In this document: positions 40,944 through 48,906 of the stretch, in pieces
Numbering within the stretch: the first letter of the stretch is position 1
Layout of the letters: each line of letters starts with the position of its first letter
From: Nonomuraea glycinis
GTDB taxonomy: Bacteria > Actinomycetota > Actinomycetes > Streptosporangiales > Streptosporangiaceae
DNA length: 64,000 nucleotides
Assembly: GCF_014646515.1 (NCBI RefSeq)
Contig: NZ_BMNK01000017.1
Span: forward strand, 98,952-162,951
Direction: 5' to 3'
Made by a program: the position numbers and the translations under genes
Notes under the pieces: model-generated
Database searches by the model: none
What the model was told of the DNA's origin: nothing
Seen by the model: only the letters and a program-made list of their open reading frames with translations

Positions 40944-42497
40944 GTGAATCCCGGTAGCGAGTACCAACCCCCGCACCGTCAGGTGCCGAGTGGCGGGCCG
41001 TTCGAGCCACCGACCATGCCTCCCCGGTTTCCCGGACCGCCCCCGCCGCCGCCCTGGCAGCCGCCCCCCGGCCGGCCGCCGGCCCGGCGCCCGTGGATCC
41101 TGCCGGTGGTCGCCGTCTGCGTCGTGGTGCTCATCGCCGGCAGCGCCGGCGCCTACCTGCTGTACGGCCAGGTGCAGCGCACGTTCGGCACCCCGCTCGG
41201 CGGGGGGACGCAGGCGCCGCCGTCGCCGTCGAAGTCCGTGAAGGCGGCCGCGGTGACCGGCCCGGACGTGTGCACCATGCTGCCGAAGCTGGAGGCCGAG
41301 CGGCTGGTGCCCGAGGCGACGGTGGCCAAGGACTCCAGAGACGCCGAGTACACGGTCAACTTCTCCTGCAACTGGACGAACCGCCGCATCTCCTTCGGCG
41401 AGTTCTGGCGCAGCCGCGAGATCGACGTGAAGGTGGCCCAGCATCGGGGCAACGGCGCGAAGACCGGCCGGGCCATGGCCCAGAACTCCTATGACATCGA
41501 CTACGGCGGCGCCAAGTTCGGCGAGACCGCCAAGCCCACGGCGAAGAAGGGCGAGAAGGACTACGTCTCCGCGGTGAAGGAGGTGCCCGGCGTCGGCGAC
41601 GCGGCCTACGCCCAGTACACCTGGCGCCGCTCCGGCACCACGCTGTGGTACTCCTTCGGCACCGCTCGGGCCCGCGTCCAGGACCTGACCATCGAGGTCA
41701 GGTACCAAGCGAGCCAGCAGCGCAAGGACGCCCAGATCCTCAGCAACGAGACCATCCAGTCGGTCACCGAGGCCAACGCGATCCGCGAGGCCACCAAGGT
41801 GATCACGCACATCGCCAAGGGCGTGGCCGCTTGGAAGGCCGAGCACCCGGACGTGCTCGCGCAGCCGCACAAGGCGGCCACCGCCACGCCGAGCGCGGCC
41901 CCCACGCCCTCGCCGACAGAGCTGGCCGCCGTCCCGCCCGCCTGTCAGGCCGTCGCCGGGGTGGCCACCGGGCTCGTGCCCGGCCCGACCACCAGGACAC
42001 GCCGGATGGAGGCGGGCAACGACACGCAGACCGAGTGCCGCTGGCTCAACCGGGAGATCCCCGTGGGCCAGGCGACCAGGATCCGCAGCGTGCTGATCAC
42101 CGTGCACTCCTTCGCCAACCGGGCCGGCGTCGCCGACGCGACCGCCGCCAAGTCGTTCTACTCGAGCCGGCGCGGCAGCGACCGGAACATCGCCCGGTCG
42201 TCGCTCGGCGGCTTGGAAATCGGCAAGGTGATCGACCTCGAAGGTCTGGGTCAGCAGGCTTACGGCAAGTACGTCAAGACCAGGCGGGGCGAGGTGTCGG
42301 CGGGCAGCGGCTCGGTGATCGTGCTGCAGGGCGCCGTGGTGGTGGAGGCCGACTACGCCGGCGCCGAGCGGCCCAAGGACGAGCCGGCCAACTCGCCCAA
42401 CGCGGTGCTGCTGGCCGAGAAGCAGGCTCGCGCGGGTGCGCTGACCGTGGCGCGAGCGTTCCTGCCGGCGCTGGCCGACAAGCCGATCGGAAGCTGA
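40944..42497 (+). CDS. Membrane-anchored protein with two kinase-type sensor modules, no kinase
   Basis: The 517-residue protein has a short Pro-rich cytoplasmic N-terminus (residues 1-50), one helix (ILPVVAVCVVVLIAGSAGAY) and two outer modules. Module A has DVCTMLPKLEAERLVPEA and SCNWTN. Module B has PACQAVAGVATGLVPGP and ECRWLN. Both follow the Cys-x-x-[LV]...Cys-x-W pattern of the two upstream kinases and contain V-x-G-[VL]-G-x-x-A-[FY]. It is 75 bp downstream of the second kinase, with GGAG before GTG 40944. It may compete with the kinases for ligand or dimerise with them. Confidence 0.75.
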   Translation: MNPGSEYQPPHRQVPSGGPFEPPTMPPRFPGPPPPPPWQPPPGRPPARRPWILPVVAVCVVVLIAGSAGAYLLYGQVQRTFGTPLGGGTQAPPSPSKSVKAAAVTGPDVCTMLPKLEAERLVPEATVAKDSRDAEYTVNFSCNWTNRRISFGEFWRSREIDVKVAQHRGNGAKTGRAMAQNSYDIDYGGAKFGETAKPTAKKGEKDYVSAVKEVPGVGDAAYAQYTWRRSGTTLWYSFGTARARVQDLTIEVRYQASQQRKDAQILSNETIQSVTEANAIREATKVITHIAKGVAAWKAEHPDVLAQPHKAATATPSAAPTPSPTELAAVPPACQAVAGVATGLVPGPTTRTRRMEAGNDTQTECRWLNREIPVGQATRIRSVLITVHSFANRAGVADATAAKSFYSSRRGSDRNIARSSLGGLEIGKVIDLEGLGQQAYGKYVKTRRGEVSAGSGSVIVLQGAVVVEADYAGAERPKDEPANSPNAVLLAEKQARAGALTVARAFLPALADKPIGS

Positions 42498-42583
42498 CGT
42501 GGCGAGCTTGACTCCCTGCTGTTAAAGAACGTGCAACCACCCTGCAAGTCGGACAAATACGGTTATTTAAGGGAAGCGGTACG

Positions 42584-42650
42584 TGAGCCGCGTGGTCTGG
42601 TTCGCCCAGTACAGGGGCCTGGGCGCACCGAGGGGGATACGCGCGGCTCA
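42584..42650. other. Nested stem-loop in the 330-bp gap before the histidine kinase
   Basis: TGAGCCGCG (42584-42592) pairs with CGCGGCTCA (42642-42650). Inside it CGCCCAG (42603-42609) pairs with CTGGGCG (42619-42625). It could be a terminator of the sensor gene, part of a leader or a small RNA. The remaining gap (42498-42583) is AT-richer, and I see no gene in it. Confidence 0.45.
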
Positions 42651-42657
42651 CTGCCGC

Positions 42658-42742
42658 GCCCGGCCGATCAGCCCGCCCGGCCGATCAGCCCGGCTGGCTG
42701 ATCATCTCGGCCGGCTGTTCGGCCCGCCCGGCTGATCGGCTC
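42658..42742. repeat. Five 17-bp tandem units upstream of the histidine kinase
   Basis: Units start at 42658, 42675, 42692, 42709 and 42726. The first two are identical (GCCCGGCCGATCAGCCC) and the others keep the GGCTGATC-like core. Each contains a CGATC/GATCA-type half-palindrome, so they could be repeated regulator sites or slippage products. Confidence 0.8.
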
Positions 42743-42813
42743 GCCGGTCGCGTCGGGTCGAGGTCCGGGACGGTATCGACTTTGGTCGCTGTCGCCGTGC
42801 CCCTCGTACGGCA

Positions 42814-42819
42814 TAGCCT
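42814..42819 (+). promoter_or_regulatory. -10 box of the two-component operon
   Basis: TAGCCT ends 8 nt before the GTG at 42828. No Shine-Dalgarno sequence is present, which suggests a leaderless mRNA. Confidence 0.4.
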
Positions 42820-42827
42820 CGGTGAAC

Positions 42828-44144
42828 GTGATGGAGTCGCACGAATACCGGTGGGCGCTGCCGTCCATGCTGCTGGGCGACGGCGGGGACGGGCGGCCGG
42901 TGCGGCGCTCGACCCGTGACTGGGTCGTCGACGTCGTGATGTTCCTGCTGGCCTGCGGGCTCGCGCTGGTGACCGTCCCGGAGCTGAAGGGCCAGCCGGA
43001 GCCGGTGATCGCGCTGGAGCAGGTGGCCGGCGTCCTGGCGTGCCTGTCGGTGTGGCTGCGCCGCCGGTGGCCCGTCGGGCTGGCCCTGGTGACCACCATC
43101 CTGTCGTCCTATCTGGAGCTGACCGGCGGGGCCGCCGTCGTCGGGCTGTTCACGGTGGCGGTGCACCGGCCGTTCAAAGTCTCCGGCCCCATCGCCCTGC
43201 TCGGCCTGGTCACCCTGCTGCCGTACGTCTTCTTCAGGCCGGACCCCGAGCTCGGCCCGTTCGGCACGCTCGTCTTCAGCCTGGCCATCATGCTGACGAC
43301 CTTCGCCTGGGGGGTGGTGGTGCGGGCCAGGCGGCAGCTCGTCTGGACGCTCAGGCAGCGGGCCGGGATCGCCGCCGAGCAGGCGAAGCGGCTGGAGCGC
43401 GAGCGGATCGCCAGGGAGATGCACGACGTGCTGGCGCACCGCCTGTCCATGTTGAGCCTGCACGCGGGCGCGCTGGAGTTCAGGCCCGACGCGCCGGCCG
43501 AGGAGATCGCCAGGGCCGCCGGGGCGATCAGGAGCAGCGCCCACCTCGCGCTGCAGGACCTGCGCGAGGTGATCGGCGTGCTGCGCCACCCCGACTCGCC
43601 CGGCGACGAGCCGGTGCCCGACCGGCCGCAGCCCACCCTGGCCGACCTGCCCGCGCTGGTGGCGGAGTGCGAGCAGGCTGGCATGGACGTCCGGCTCGAC
43701 CTGGCGGTCCGGGACACGCCGGAGAGTCTGGGCCGCACCCTCTACCGCATCGTGCAGGAGGCGCTGACCAACGCGCGCAAGCACGCGGGCGGCGCCCCCG
43801 CCACCGTGGCGGTGGCCGGGGCACCGGGAGAAGGGCTGTCGGCCGAGGTCCGCAACACCCTGTGGCCGCGATCCGGCCCGCGCGTCCCCGGGTCCGGGTC
43901 CGGACCGCACATCCCCAGGTCCGGACCGCACATCCCCAGGTCCGGTCCGCGAACCCCCGGGTCCGGTCCGCGTATCCCGGGGTCCGGCTCGCGCATCCCC
44001 GGGGCCGGGGCCGGGCTCATCGGGCTGACCGAGCGGGCCGAGTTGGCGGGCGGGCGGCTGGAGCACGGTGCCACCCCCGACGGCGATTTTCTCGTACGGG
44101 CCTGGCTGCCCTGGCCGGCCGACCACCCCCGGGAGGATGCATGA
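42828..44144 (+). CDS. NarL/DesK-type sensor histidine kinase
   Basis: The 438-residue protein has four to five membrane helices (residues 28-165). A HisKA_3 dimerisation domain follows with the phosphoacceptor in REMHDVLAHRLSMLSLHAG, then an ATPase domain with the N-box VQEALTNARKHAGG and G-box GAGLIGLTERAELAGG. Between the D-box strand and the G-box, about 45 residues of Ser-Gly-Pro-Arg-[IV]-Pro repeats replace the normally short linker. I chose GTG 42828 from the -10 box spacing; ATG 42831 is one codon later. It overlaps the response regulator by 4 nt. Confidence 0.9.
   Translation: MMESHEYRWALPSMLLGDGGDGRPVRRSTRDWVVDVVMFLLACGLALVTVPELKGQPEPVIALEQVAGVLACLSVWLRRRWPVGLALVTTILSSYLELTGGAAVVGLFTVAVHRPFKVSGPIALLGLVTLLPYVFFRPDPELGPFGTLVFSLAIMLTTFAWGVVVRARRQLVWTLRQRAGIAAEQAKRLERERIAREMHDVLAHRLSMLSLHAGALEFRPDAPAEEIARAAGAIRSSAHLALQDLREVIGVLRHPDSPGDEPVPDRPQPTLADLPALVAECEQAGMDVRLDLAVRDTPESLGRTLYRIVQEALTNARKHAGGAPATVAVAGAPGEGLSAEVRNTLWPRSGPRVPGSGSGPHIPRSGPHIPRSGPRTPGSGPRIPGSGSRIPGAGAGLIGLTERAELAGGRLEHGATPDGDFLVRAWLPWPADHPREDA
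43872..44003 (+). repeat. Six 21-bp coding repeats in the histidine kinase ATP-lid region
   Basis: Units lie at 43872-43892, 43899-43919, 43920-43940, 43941-43961, 43962-43982 and 43983-44003, with a 6-bp insertion after the first. Each encodes a 7-residue S-G-P-[RH]-x-P-[RG] unit. Two are identical over 21 bp, so expansion is recent. Confidence 0.9.
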
Positions 44145-44797
44145 CCGCGCCGATCCGCGTCCTGATCGTCGACGACGACGCGCTCGTCAGGGCGGGGCTG
44201 TCCATGATCCTGGGCGGGCAGGACGACATCGCGATCGTGGGGGAGGCGGATGACGGGTCACGGGTGCCGCCGATGGTCGCCGAGCACCGGCCCGACGTGG
44301 TGCTGATGGACATCCGCATGCCGGACGTCGACGGGCTCGCCGCGACCGAGGCGCTGCGCGGCACCAAGGCGCCGCCCGAGGTGCTGGTGCTGACCACCTT
44401 CCACGCCGACGCGCAGGTGCTGCGCGCGCTGCGCGCGGGCGCGGCCGGGTTCCTGCTCAAGGACATCCCGCCGGCCGACCTGGTGACCGCGATCAGGAAG
44501 GTGGCGGCGGGCGAGCCGATCCTGTCGCCGGTGGTGACCCGCCAGCTCATCTCGCACGTGTCCACCGACGGCGCCGGACACCGCACCGAGCGTGCCCGCG
44601 CCCTGCTCGACCGGCTCAGCGAGCGTGAGCGCGAGGTGGCGGGGGCGGTCGGCCTGGGCAGGTCCAACGCCGAGATCGGGCGTGAGCTGTTCATGAGCGT
44701 GCCCACGGTCAAGGCGCACGTCTCGCGCATCCTCACCAAGCTGGGGCTGAACAACCGGGTGCAGATCGCGCTGCTGGTCTACGACGCTAGCCCGTGA
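44141..44797 (+). CDS. NarL/LuxR family response regulator
   Basis: The 218-residue protein has a receiver domain with DDD near residue 10, the phosphoacceptor Asp in VVLMDIRMPDVDG and Lys in FLLKDIPP. A LuxR-type helix-turn-helix (LSEREREVAGAVGLGRSNAEI, then VPTVKAHVSRILTKLGL) occupies the C-terminus. It is coupled to the sensor kinase by ATGA. Its last 11 nt overlap the convergent phosphotransferase gene. Confidence 0.95.
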   Translation: MTAPIRVLIVDDDALVRAGLSMILGGQDDIAIVGEADDGSRVPPMVAEHRPDVVLMDIRMPDVDGLAATEALRGTKAPPEVLVLTTFHADAQVLRALRAGAAGFLLKDIPPADLVTAIRKVAAGEPILSPVVTRQLISHVSTDGAGHRTERARALLDRLSEREREVAGAVGLGRSNAEIGRELFMSVPTVKAHVSRILTKLGLNNRVQIALLVYDASP

Positions 44798-45848
44798 GCA
44801 GCCGTTCGAGGGTGGCCCGGTGGACGACGAGGTCGTCGGGGTCGTCCGGCATGGCCAGCTCGCCGAAGTGGATCCTGCGCAGCCACACCCTGGCCATGAC
44901 GATCCCGTGCCGCAGGGCCGCGTACATCTCGTGGAAGCGCAGGTCGCGCGGCTCGTGGCCGGTCAGCTCGCGGTAGGTGCGGCAGACGTCCTCGGGGCGC
45001 ATGAAGTCCGGCAGGCCGGGCAGGCCCATGTCCACGGTCAGATCCTGGAAGAACCGGTGCAAGAAGATCATCCAGGCCAGGTCGAGCTCCCGTGGCCCGA
45101 TCGCCGCCATCTCCCAGTCGAACACGGCCACCGGCGTGAAGTCGCGGTACATCACGTTCCCGATGCGCGCGTCGCCCCAGCACAGCACGTCGGCGCCGGG
45201 GTCGTCGGGCCAGTGTGCCTCCAGCCAGTCGAAGGCCCGCTCCAGCAGTGGGACGGGCCGCTCGCCGTGCGCCCACCGATAGTAGGCGCGCTGGGCCCGC
45301 AGGTGCTCGCGCAGGCCGCCCGCGCCGAGTCCGGGCACCTCCTGGTGGGTGAACCGGGCGTCGTGCAGCGCGGCCAGGATGCCCACGGTGGCGTCCTGCA
45401 GCCTGCGCCGGTCGGCGGGCGCCGCCTCGCACAGCCAGCCGCCGAAGGTGTAGGGCATGACATCCGGGGGCACCTCGCCGTCCTCGCGGGCCATCACGAA
45501 GAACGGCGTGCCGAGCGGGCCGGGGTCGGCCTCGAACCAGAGCGGCCTGGGGGCTGGGATCCCAGCTTTTCGCCTGGCCAGCCGCATCAGGTCGTACTGC
45601 GTGCGGAGGTCGTACACGGGGAAGATCGGAACGGCCTCCGGCGCAGGTGCGAGCCTCGCCACGCACCGCTCGCGGGTCCCCTCCCAGGAGGCGGTGAAGA
45701 ACACGGTCTCGCTCGACATGCCGTTGGCCGAGGGGCGGGACACCTCGCTGACGGCCACCGGGGTCCCGAGGCGTCCGCTCAGCCAGGTGGCCAGCCGGTC
45801 GCGGAGTTCGGGCAGGTGACGGGTGGAGGTTCGGACGGGCTCGGACAT
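44787..45848 (-). CDS. APH-fold phosphotransferase family protein
   Basis: The 353-residue protein is of the larger APH/ACAD10-like group. The catalytic loop is VLCWGDARIGNVMYRD (Trp in place of the usual His before Gly-Asp) and the metal motif is AVFDWEMAAIGPRELDLAW. AGGAGGTG lies just before ATG 45848. Relatives are often tied to acyl-CoA metabolism rather than resistance; no such gene is adjacent. The substrate is unknown. Confidence 0.85.
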   Translation of the reverse strand: MSEPVRTSTRHLPELRDRLATWLSGRLGTPVAVSEVSRPSANGMSSETVFFTASWEGTRERCVARLAPAPEAVPIFPVYDLRTQYDLMRLARRKAGIPAPRPLWFEADPGPLGTPFFVMAREDGEVPPDVMPYTFGGWLCEAAPADRRRLQDATVGILAALHDARFTHQEVPGLGAGGLREHLRAQRAYYRWAHGERPVPLLERAFDWLEAHWPDDPGADVLCWGDARIGNVMYRDFTPVAVFDWEMAAIGPRELDLAWMIFLHRFFQDLTVDMGLPGLPDFMRPEDVCRTYRELTGHEPRDLRFHEMYAALRHGIVMARVWLRRIHFGELAMPDDPDDLVVHRATLERLLTG

Positions 45849-45991
45849 GGCGCACCTCCTGGGCGAGCAGGGGTCCTCGCACAGTCGTACAACGCCAACC
45901 AAGCGCTTGTCCAGCTATGGGTGGCCGTTACGGACAGGTAGCCGACAGCCGTACCCTTGTCTGAAAGAGCATGTCATGAAGGGACAGTGGG

Positions 45992-47314
45992 ATGAGTTCA
46001 GCGGGTGAAGGCCTGTCTCGCCCGCTTCCCGAGCAGGTTCGGCTGAATGTCGTGGACCTGGCGGCTCAGGTTCTCGGCTCGATGCCCGGTGCCGCCATCC
46101 CGCCGCCGCTGCGCGGCATCGCCAAGTTCGACCCGCGTAAGCGCGCCAGGCTGGGCAGCGCGCCCATCGCCGCCCAGCTGGAGAACGACAAGGAGTTCCG
46201 CGAGGCGGTCGCCGAGTCGGTGGCGGCCGGTTGGCCGGAGCTCATCACCTCACTGGCCGAGGGCAACGTGCCGCCCGCGGCCGATCCCGTGCTCGTCGCT
46301 GCGGCGGCCTACCTCACCAGGCCGCCCGGCTGGGCGGAGATGGTGGAGTCGGCCAGGGCGGATCTGGAGCGGTCGGTGGCCGCGGCCGAGGGCTCCGAGC
46401 GCGAGGAGGTCGTCTCCCGGCTGCGCGAGCAGCTCGCCGCCCTGAAGACCACCGCCAAGGAGGAGGCCGAGCGGCTGCGGGAGCAGCTCAAGGCCGCCCG
46501 GGCGGAGAACTCCGACCTGCGCCGCAAGCTGCACGAGGCGCGCGAGCGCACCAAGGCCGCGGTGCGCCGCGCCGAGGAGATGACGCACGCCGCCGAGGAC
46601 GCCAAGGTCGCCGCCTCGGCCGCGGGCACCGCGGGCGAGTCCGAGCTGCGGCGGCTGCGCGAGCGCCTGGCCGACGTCGAGAAGCAGCTCGAAGCCTCGC
46701 GCAGGGCCGCCCGCGAGGGCCGGAGCATCGAGGACGCCCGCGTCAGAGTGCTGCTCGACGCGCTGCAGGACGCCTCGGCGGGACTGCGCAGAGAGCTGGC
46801 CCTGCCCACGACGATCAGCAAGCCCGCCGACTCGGTCGCCGCGGCCACCGGCGAGCGCCCGGGGGTGCGCGGGGTTCCCGCCCGCGCCCTGGCCGACGAC
46901 GACCCTCAGCTGCTCGACCAGCTCCTCGCGCTGCCGCAGGTGCATCTGATCATCGACGGCTACAACGTGACCAAGTCCGGCTACGGCACCCTCACCCTCG
47001 CCGACCAGCGCAACCGGCTGATGACCGGCCTCGGCGGGCTTGTCGCCCAGACCCGGGTCGAGGTGACCGCCGTGTTCGACGGCGCCGAGCTCAACTCGCC
47101 CGTCCAGGTGGTCGCGCCGCGCGGTGTGCGGGTGCTGTTCAGCGCGCCGGGCGAGATCGCCGACGACCTGATCCGCCAGCTCGTACGTGCCGAGCCACCG
47201 GGCCGGGCGATCGCCGTGGTCTCCTCCGACCGCGAGGTGGCCGAGTCGGTGCGGCGGATGGGAGCCAGGCCCGTTCCGTCCGGTCTGCTGCTGCGCCGGC
47301 TGGGTCGCGCCTAA
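45992..47314 (+). CDS. NYN domain (YacP-like) RNA-binding/nuclease protein
   Basis: The 440-residue protein has an N-terminal helical region, a long charged coiled coil (residues 125-260), and a C-terminal NYN/PIN-like domain beginning LIIDGYNVTKSGYG with acidic residues in TAVFDGAEL and VVSSDREVAESV. YacP relatives are RNA endonucleases; the first Asp and later acids suggest this one is active. AAGGGA precedes ATG 45992. It lies in front of the NlpC/P60 gene but is separated by an AT-rich stretch that looks like a promoter. Confidence 0.9.
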   Translation: MSSAGEGLSRPLPEQVRLNVVDLAAQVLGSMPGAAIPPPLRGIAKFDPRKRARLGSAPIAAQLENDKEFREAVAESVAAGWPELITSLAEGNVPPAADPVLVAAAAYLTRPPGWAEMVESARADLERSVAAAEGSEREEVVSRLREQLAALKTTAKEEAERLREQLKAARAENSDLRRKLHEARERTKAAVRRAEEMTHAAEDAKVAASAAGTAGESELRRLRERLADVEKQLEASRRAAREGRSIEDARVRVLLDALQDASAGLRRELALPTTISKPADSVAAATGERPGVRGVPARALADDDPQLLDQLLALPQVHLIIDGYNVTKSGYGTLTLADQRNRLMTGLGGLVAQTRVEVTAVFDGAELNSPVQVVAPRGVRVLFSAPGEIADDLIRQLVRAEPPGRAIAVVSSDREVAESVRRMGARPVPSGLLLRRLGRA

Positions 47315-47399
47315 TTTATTACAATATGACGTTTAGGTGAGACTTGCCCTGTCATTTCTGTATATTTCGCCCCAGGTATATCCCCTGGGAGGCGACGCT

Positions 47400-48368
47400 G
47401 TGAGGTTGGGCCGGATACCCCTGGCCACGGGTCTTGCGATCGGGCTGCTGCTGATCCCGATGGGAGGCGCACTGGCCGATCCCAAGCCCACGGTCAGCCA
47501 GGCCAAGGCGAAGCTGAAGAAGCTGAACGACAAGGCCGACAAGGTCGTCGACCGTTACAACACGGCGACCGAGAAGTACAAGACGGCCAAGGGCCGCTAC
47601 GCCAAGCTCAACGAGAGCTACCGGCGCAAGCTGGCCACCGTCGCCGATCTGCGCGAGCAGGTCGTCTCGATGGCCGTCGACAGCTACAAGATGGGCGGCG
47701 ACTTCGCCGCGCTGCCCACGATGATCACCATCGACGAGCCCGGTGACATGCTGTACAGCATGTCGCTGACCAGGCAACTCTCCCAAGAGCGAGCCGACAG
47801 GCTCGCCGCCTTCGACAGGGAGAACCGCGGCCTGAAGACCGAGCGGGACGGTGCCCAGGACGCCCTCGGCGACGCCGACAAGGAGCGCGACGCGGTCAAC
47901 AAGGACCGCAAGGAGATCCTCGGGCTCATCGCCGAGCAGAAGAAGCTCCTCGACAGGCTCGGCGCCTACCGCGCCGGCAACCCGAACAGCACCGGCCTCA
48001 AGTACACCGGTCCCGCCTCGGGTAACGCCGCGTCGGCGCTGTCCTTCGCCTACGCCCAGATCGGCAAGCCGTACGTCTTCGGCGGCACGGGACCGGGTGG
48101 GTACGACTGCTCCGGCCTCACGCAGGCCGCCTGGCGCGCGGCCGGTGTCGAGCTGCCCCGTACCACCTGGCAGCAGTGGGCGTCCGGCCGTCCGGTGGAC
48201 ATGAATGCCCTGGAGCCCGGTGACCTCCTGTTCGCCCAGGGATTGGGTCATGTGGGTATCTACGCGGGCAACGGCCAGATGGTTCACGCCCCGCAGACCG
48301 GTGATGTGGTCAAGGTGGTCCCCCTTTCCGCGTACGGCCGCAGTTTCGCGGGCGCCCGCCGCCCGTAG
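47400..48368 (+). CDS. Secreted NlpC/P60 peptidoglycan endopeptidase (RipA-like)
   Basis: The 322-residue protein has a signal peptide (LATGLAIGLLLIPMGGALA), a coiled coil (residues 35-195) and an NlpC/P60 domain with catalytic Cys in YDCSGLTQAAW and His in GLGHVGIYAGNGQMVHAP. It cuts peptide cross-bridges in the wall. GTG 47400 has GGAGG 8 nt upstream and begins the signal peptide correctly. It corresponds to Rv2190c by synteny. An AT-rich stretch (47311-47370) precedes it. Confidence 0.93.
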   Translation: MRLGRIPLATGLAIGLLLIPMGGALADPKPTVSQAKAKLKKLNDKADKVVDRYNTATEKYKTAKGRYAKLNESYRRKLATVADLREQVVSMAVDSYKMGGDFAALPTMITIDEPGDMLYSMSLTRQLSQERADRLAAFDRENRGLKTERDGAQDALGDADKERDAVNKDRKEILGLIAEQKKLLDRLGAYRAGNPNSTGLKYTGPASGNAASALSFAYAQIGKPYVFGGTGPGGYDCSGLTQAAWRAAGVELPRTTWQQWASGRPVDMNALEPGDLLFAQGLGHVGIYAGNGQMVHAPQTGDVVKVVPLSAYGRSFAGARRP

Positions 48369-48381
48369 ATCGCACCCTTCG

Positions 48382-48416
48382 AACCGGGTCCTGGGACGTT
48401 TCCGGGGCCCGGTTTT
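48382..48416 (+). terminator. Terminator after the first NlpC/P60 gene
   Basis: AACCGGGTCC pairs with GGGCCCGGTT (one G-U pair) around a 12- to 13-nt loop, followed by TT and CG. Confidence 0.65.
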
Positions 48417-48595
48417 CGTGTTGTCCGGGTGTCGCTGGATGTGACGCCTGTGACTGGAGGTACGGATGGGTCCTGACAAATCACGGTTTCGTCAACTGTG
48501 ACAATGGTCACTTTTCAATAACGAACCCCCGTATTCCAGCAGGGCCGAAGGACTTGACTCAGTCTTTAGCTGATCTTGACTCCCTTGCTCAGGCT

Positions 48596-48625
48596 TTGCC
48601 AGACCTGGACCTCCGGGCGTAGCTT
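48596..48625 (+). promoter_or_regulatory. Likely promoter of the riboswitch leader
   Basis: TTGCCA (48596-48601) and TAGCTT (48620-48625) are 18 bp apart, which would give a leader of about 275 nt before the CTG start. A 7-bp stem (48633-48639 with 48651-48657) opens the transcript. In the gap 48417-48595 I see two TTGACT motifs but no gene. Confidence 0.4.
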
Positions 48626-48739
48626 CTGGCCTCGCGGCGCCAAGCCATGACGCCGCGAACCGCCATCGGGACCTCTCCGATGTGGACCGATAAACATTCC
48701 AGCCGGTCATCGCCGCATCCCTTGAATCGCATCGAAGGC

Positions 48740-48890
48740 GGTGACCTGCCGAGTCCGTGCAGCCAGGAGGCACGGAGCCGGGGACCCAGCGATCCGCGTT
48801 TTCCGGATCAGGGGTGAATCGGCGCGACCCGCGCCGTAGGGCGACTTCCAGGCCCGAATCCGTCAGCTAACCCGGTAGGCGTTCGTGGAA
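48740..48890 (+). promoter_or_regulatory. ydaO-type cyclic di-AMP riboswitch
   Basis: The conserved blocks occur in order: GAGCCGGGGACCCA (48775-48788), GGGGTGAATC (48811-48820), GTAGGGCGACTTC (48836-48848) and CCGTCAGCTAACCCGGTAGG (48860-48879). This matches the ydaO/yuaA family, which binds c-di-AMP and usually switches expression off in actinobacterial cell-wall hydrolase genes. The ends are approximate. The downstream Shine-Dalgarno sequence lies about 16 nt beyond the last block. Confidence 0.93.
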
Positions 48891-48906
48891 GCTCCAAGGA
48901 GAAATC

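Noticed and set aside
42658..42742. Possible CRISPR array
   Set aside because: The 17-bp units are directly adjacent with no unique spacers and no cas genes are present.
48492..48773. 93-codon minus-strand frame in the leader before the riboswitch gene
   Set aside because: It lies in the promoter and leader of the riboswitch transcript and has no ribosome site or family resemblance.
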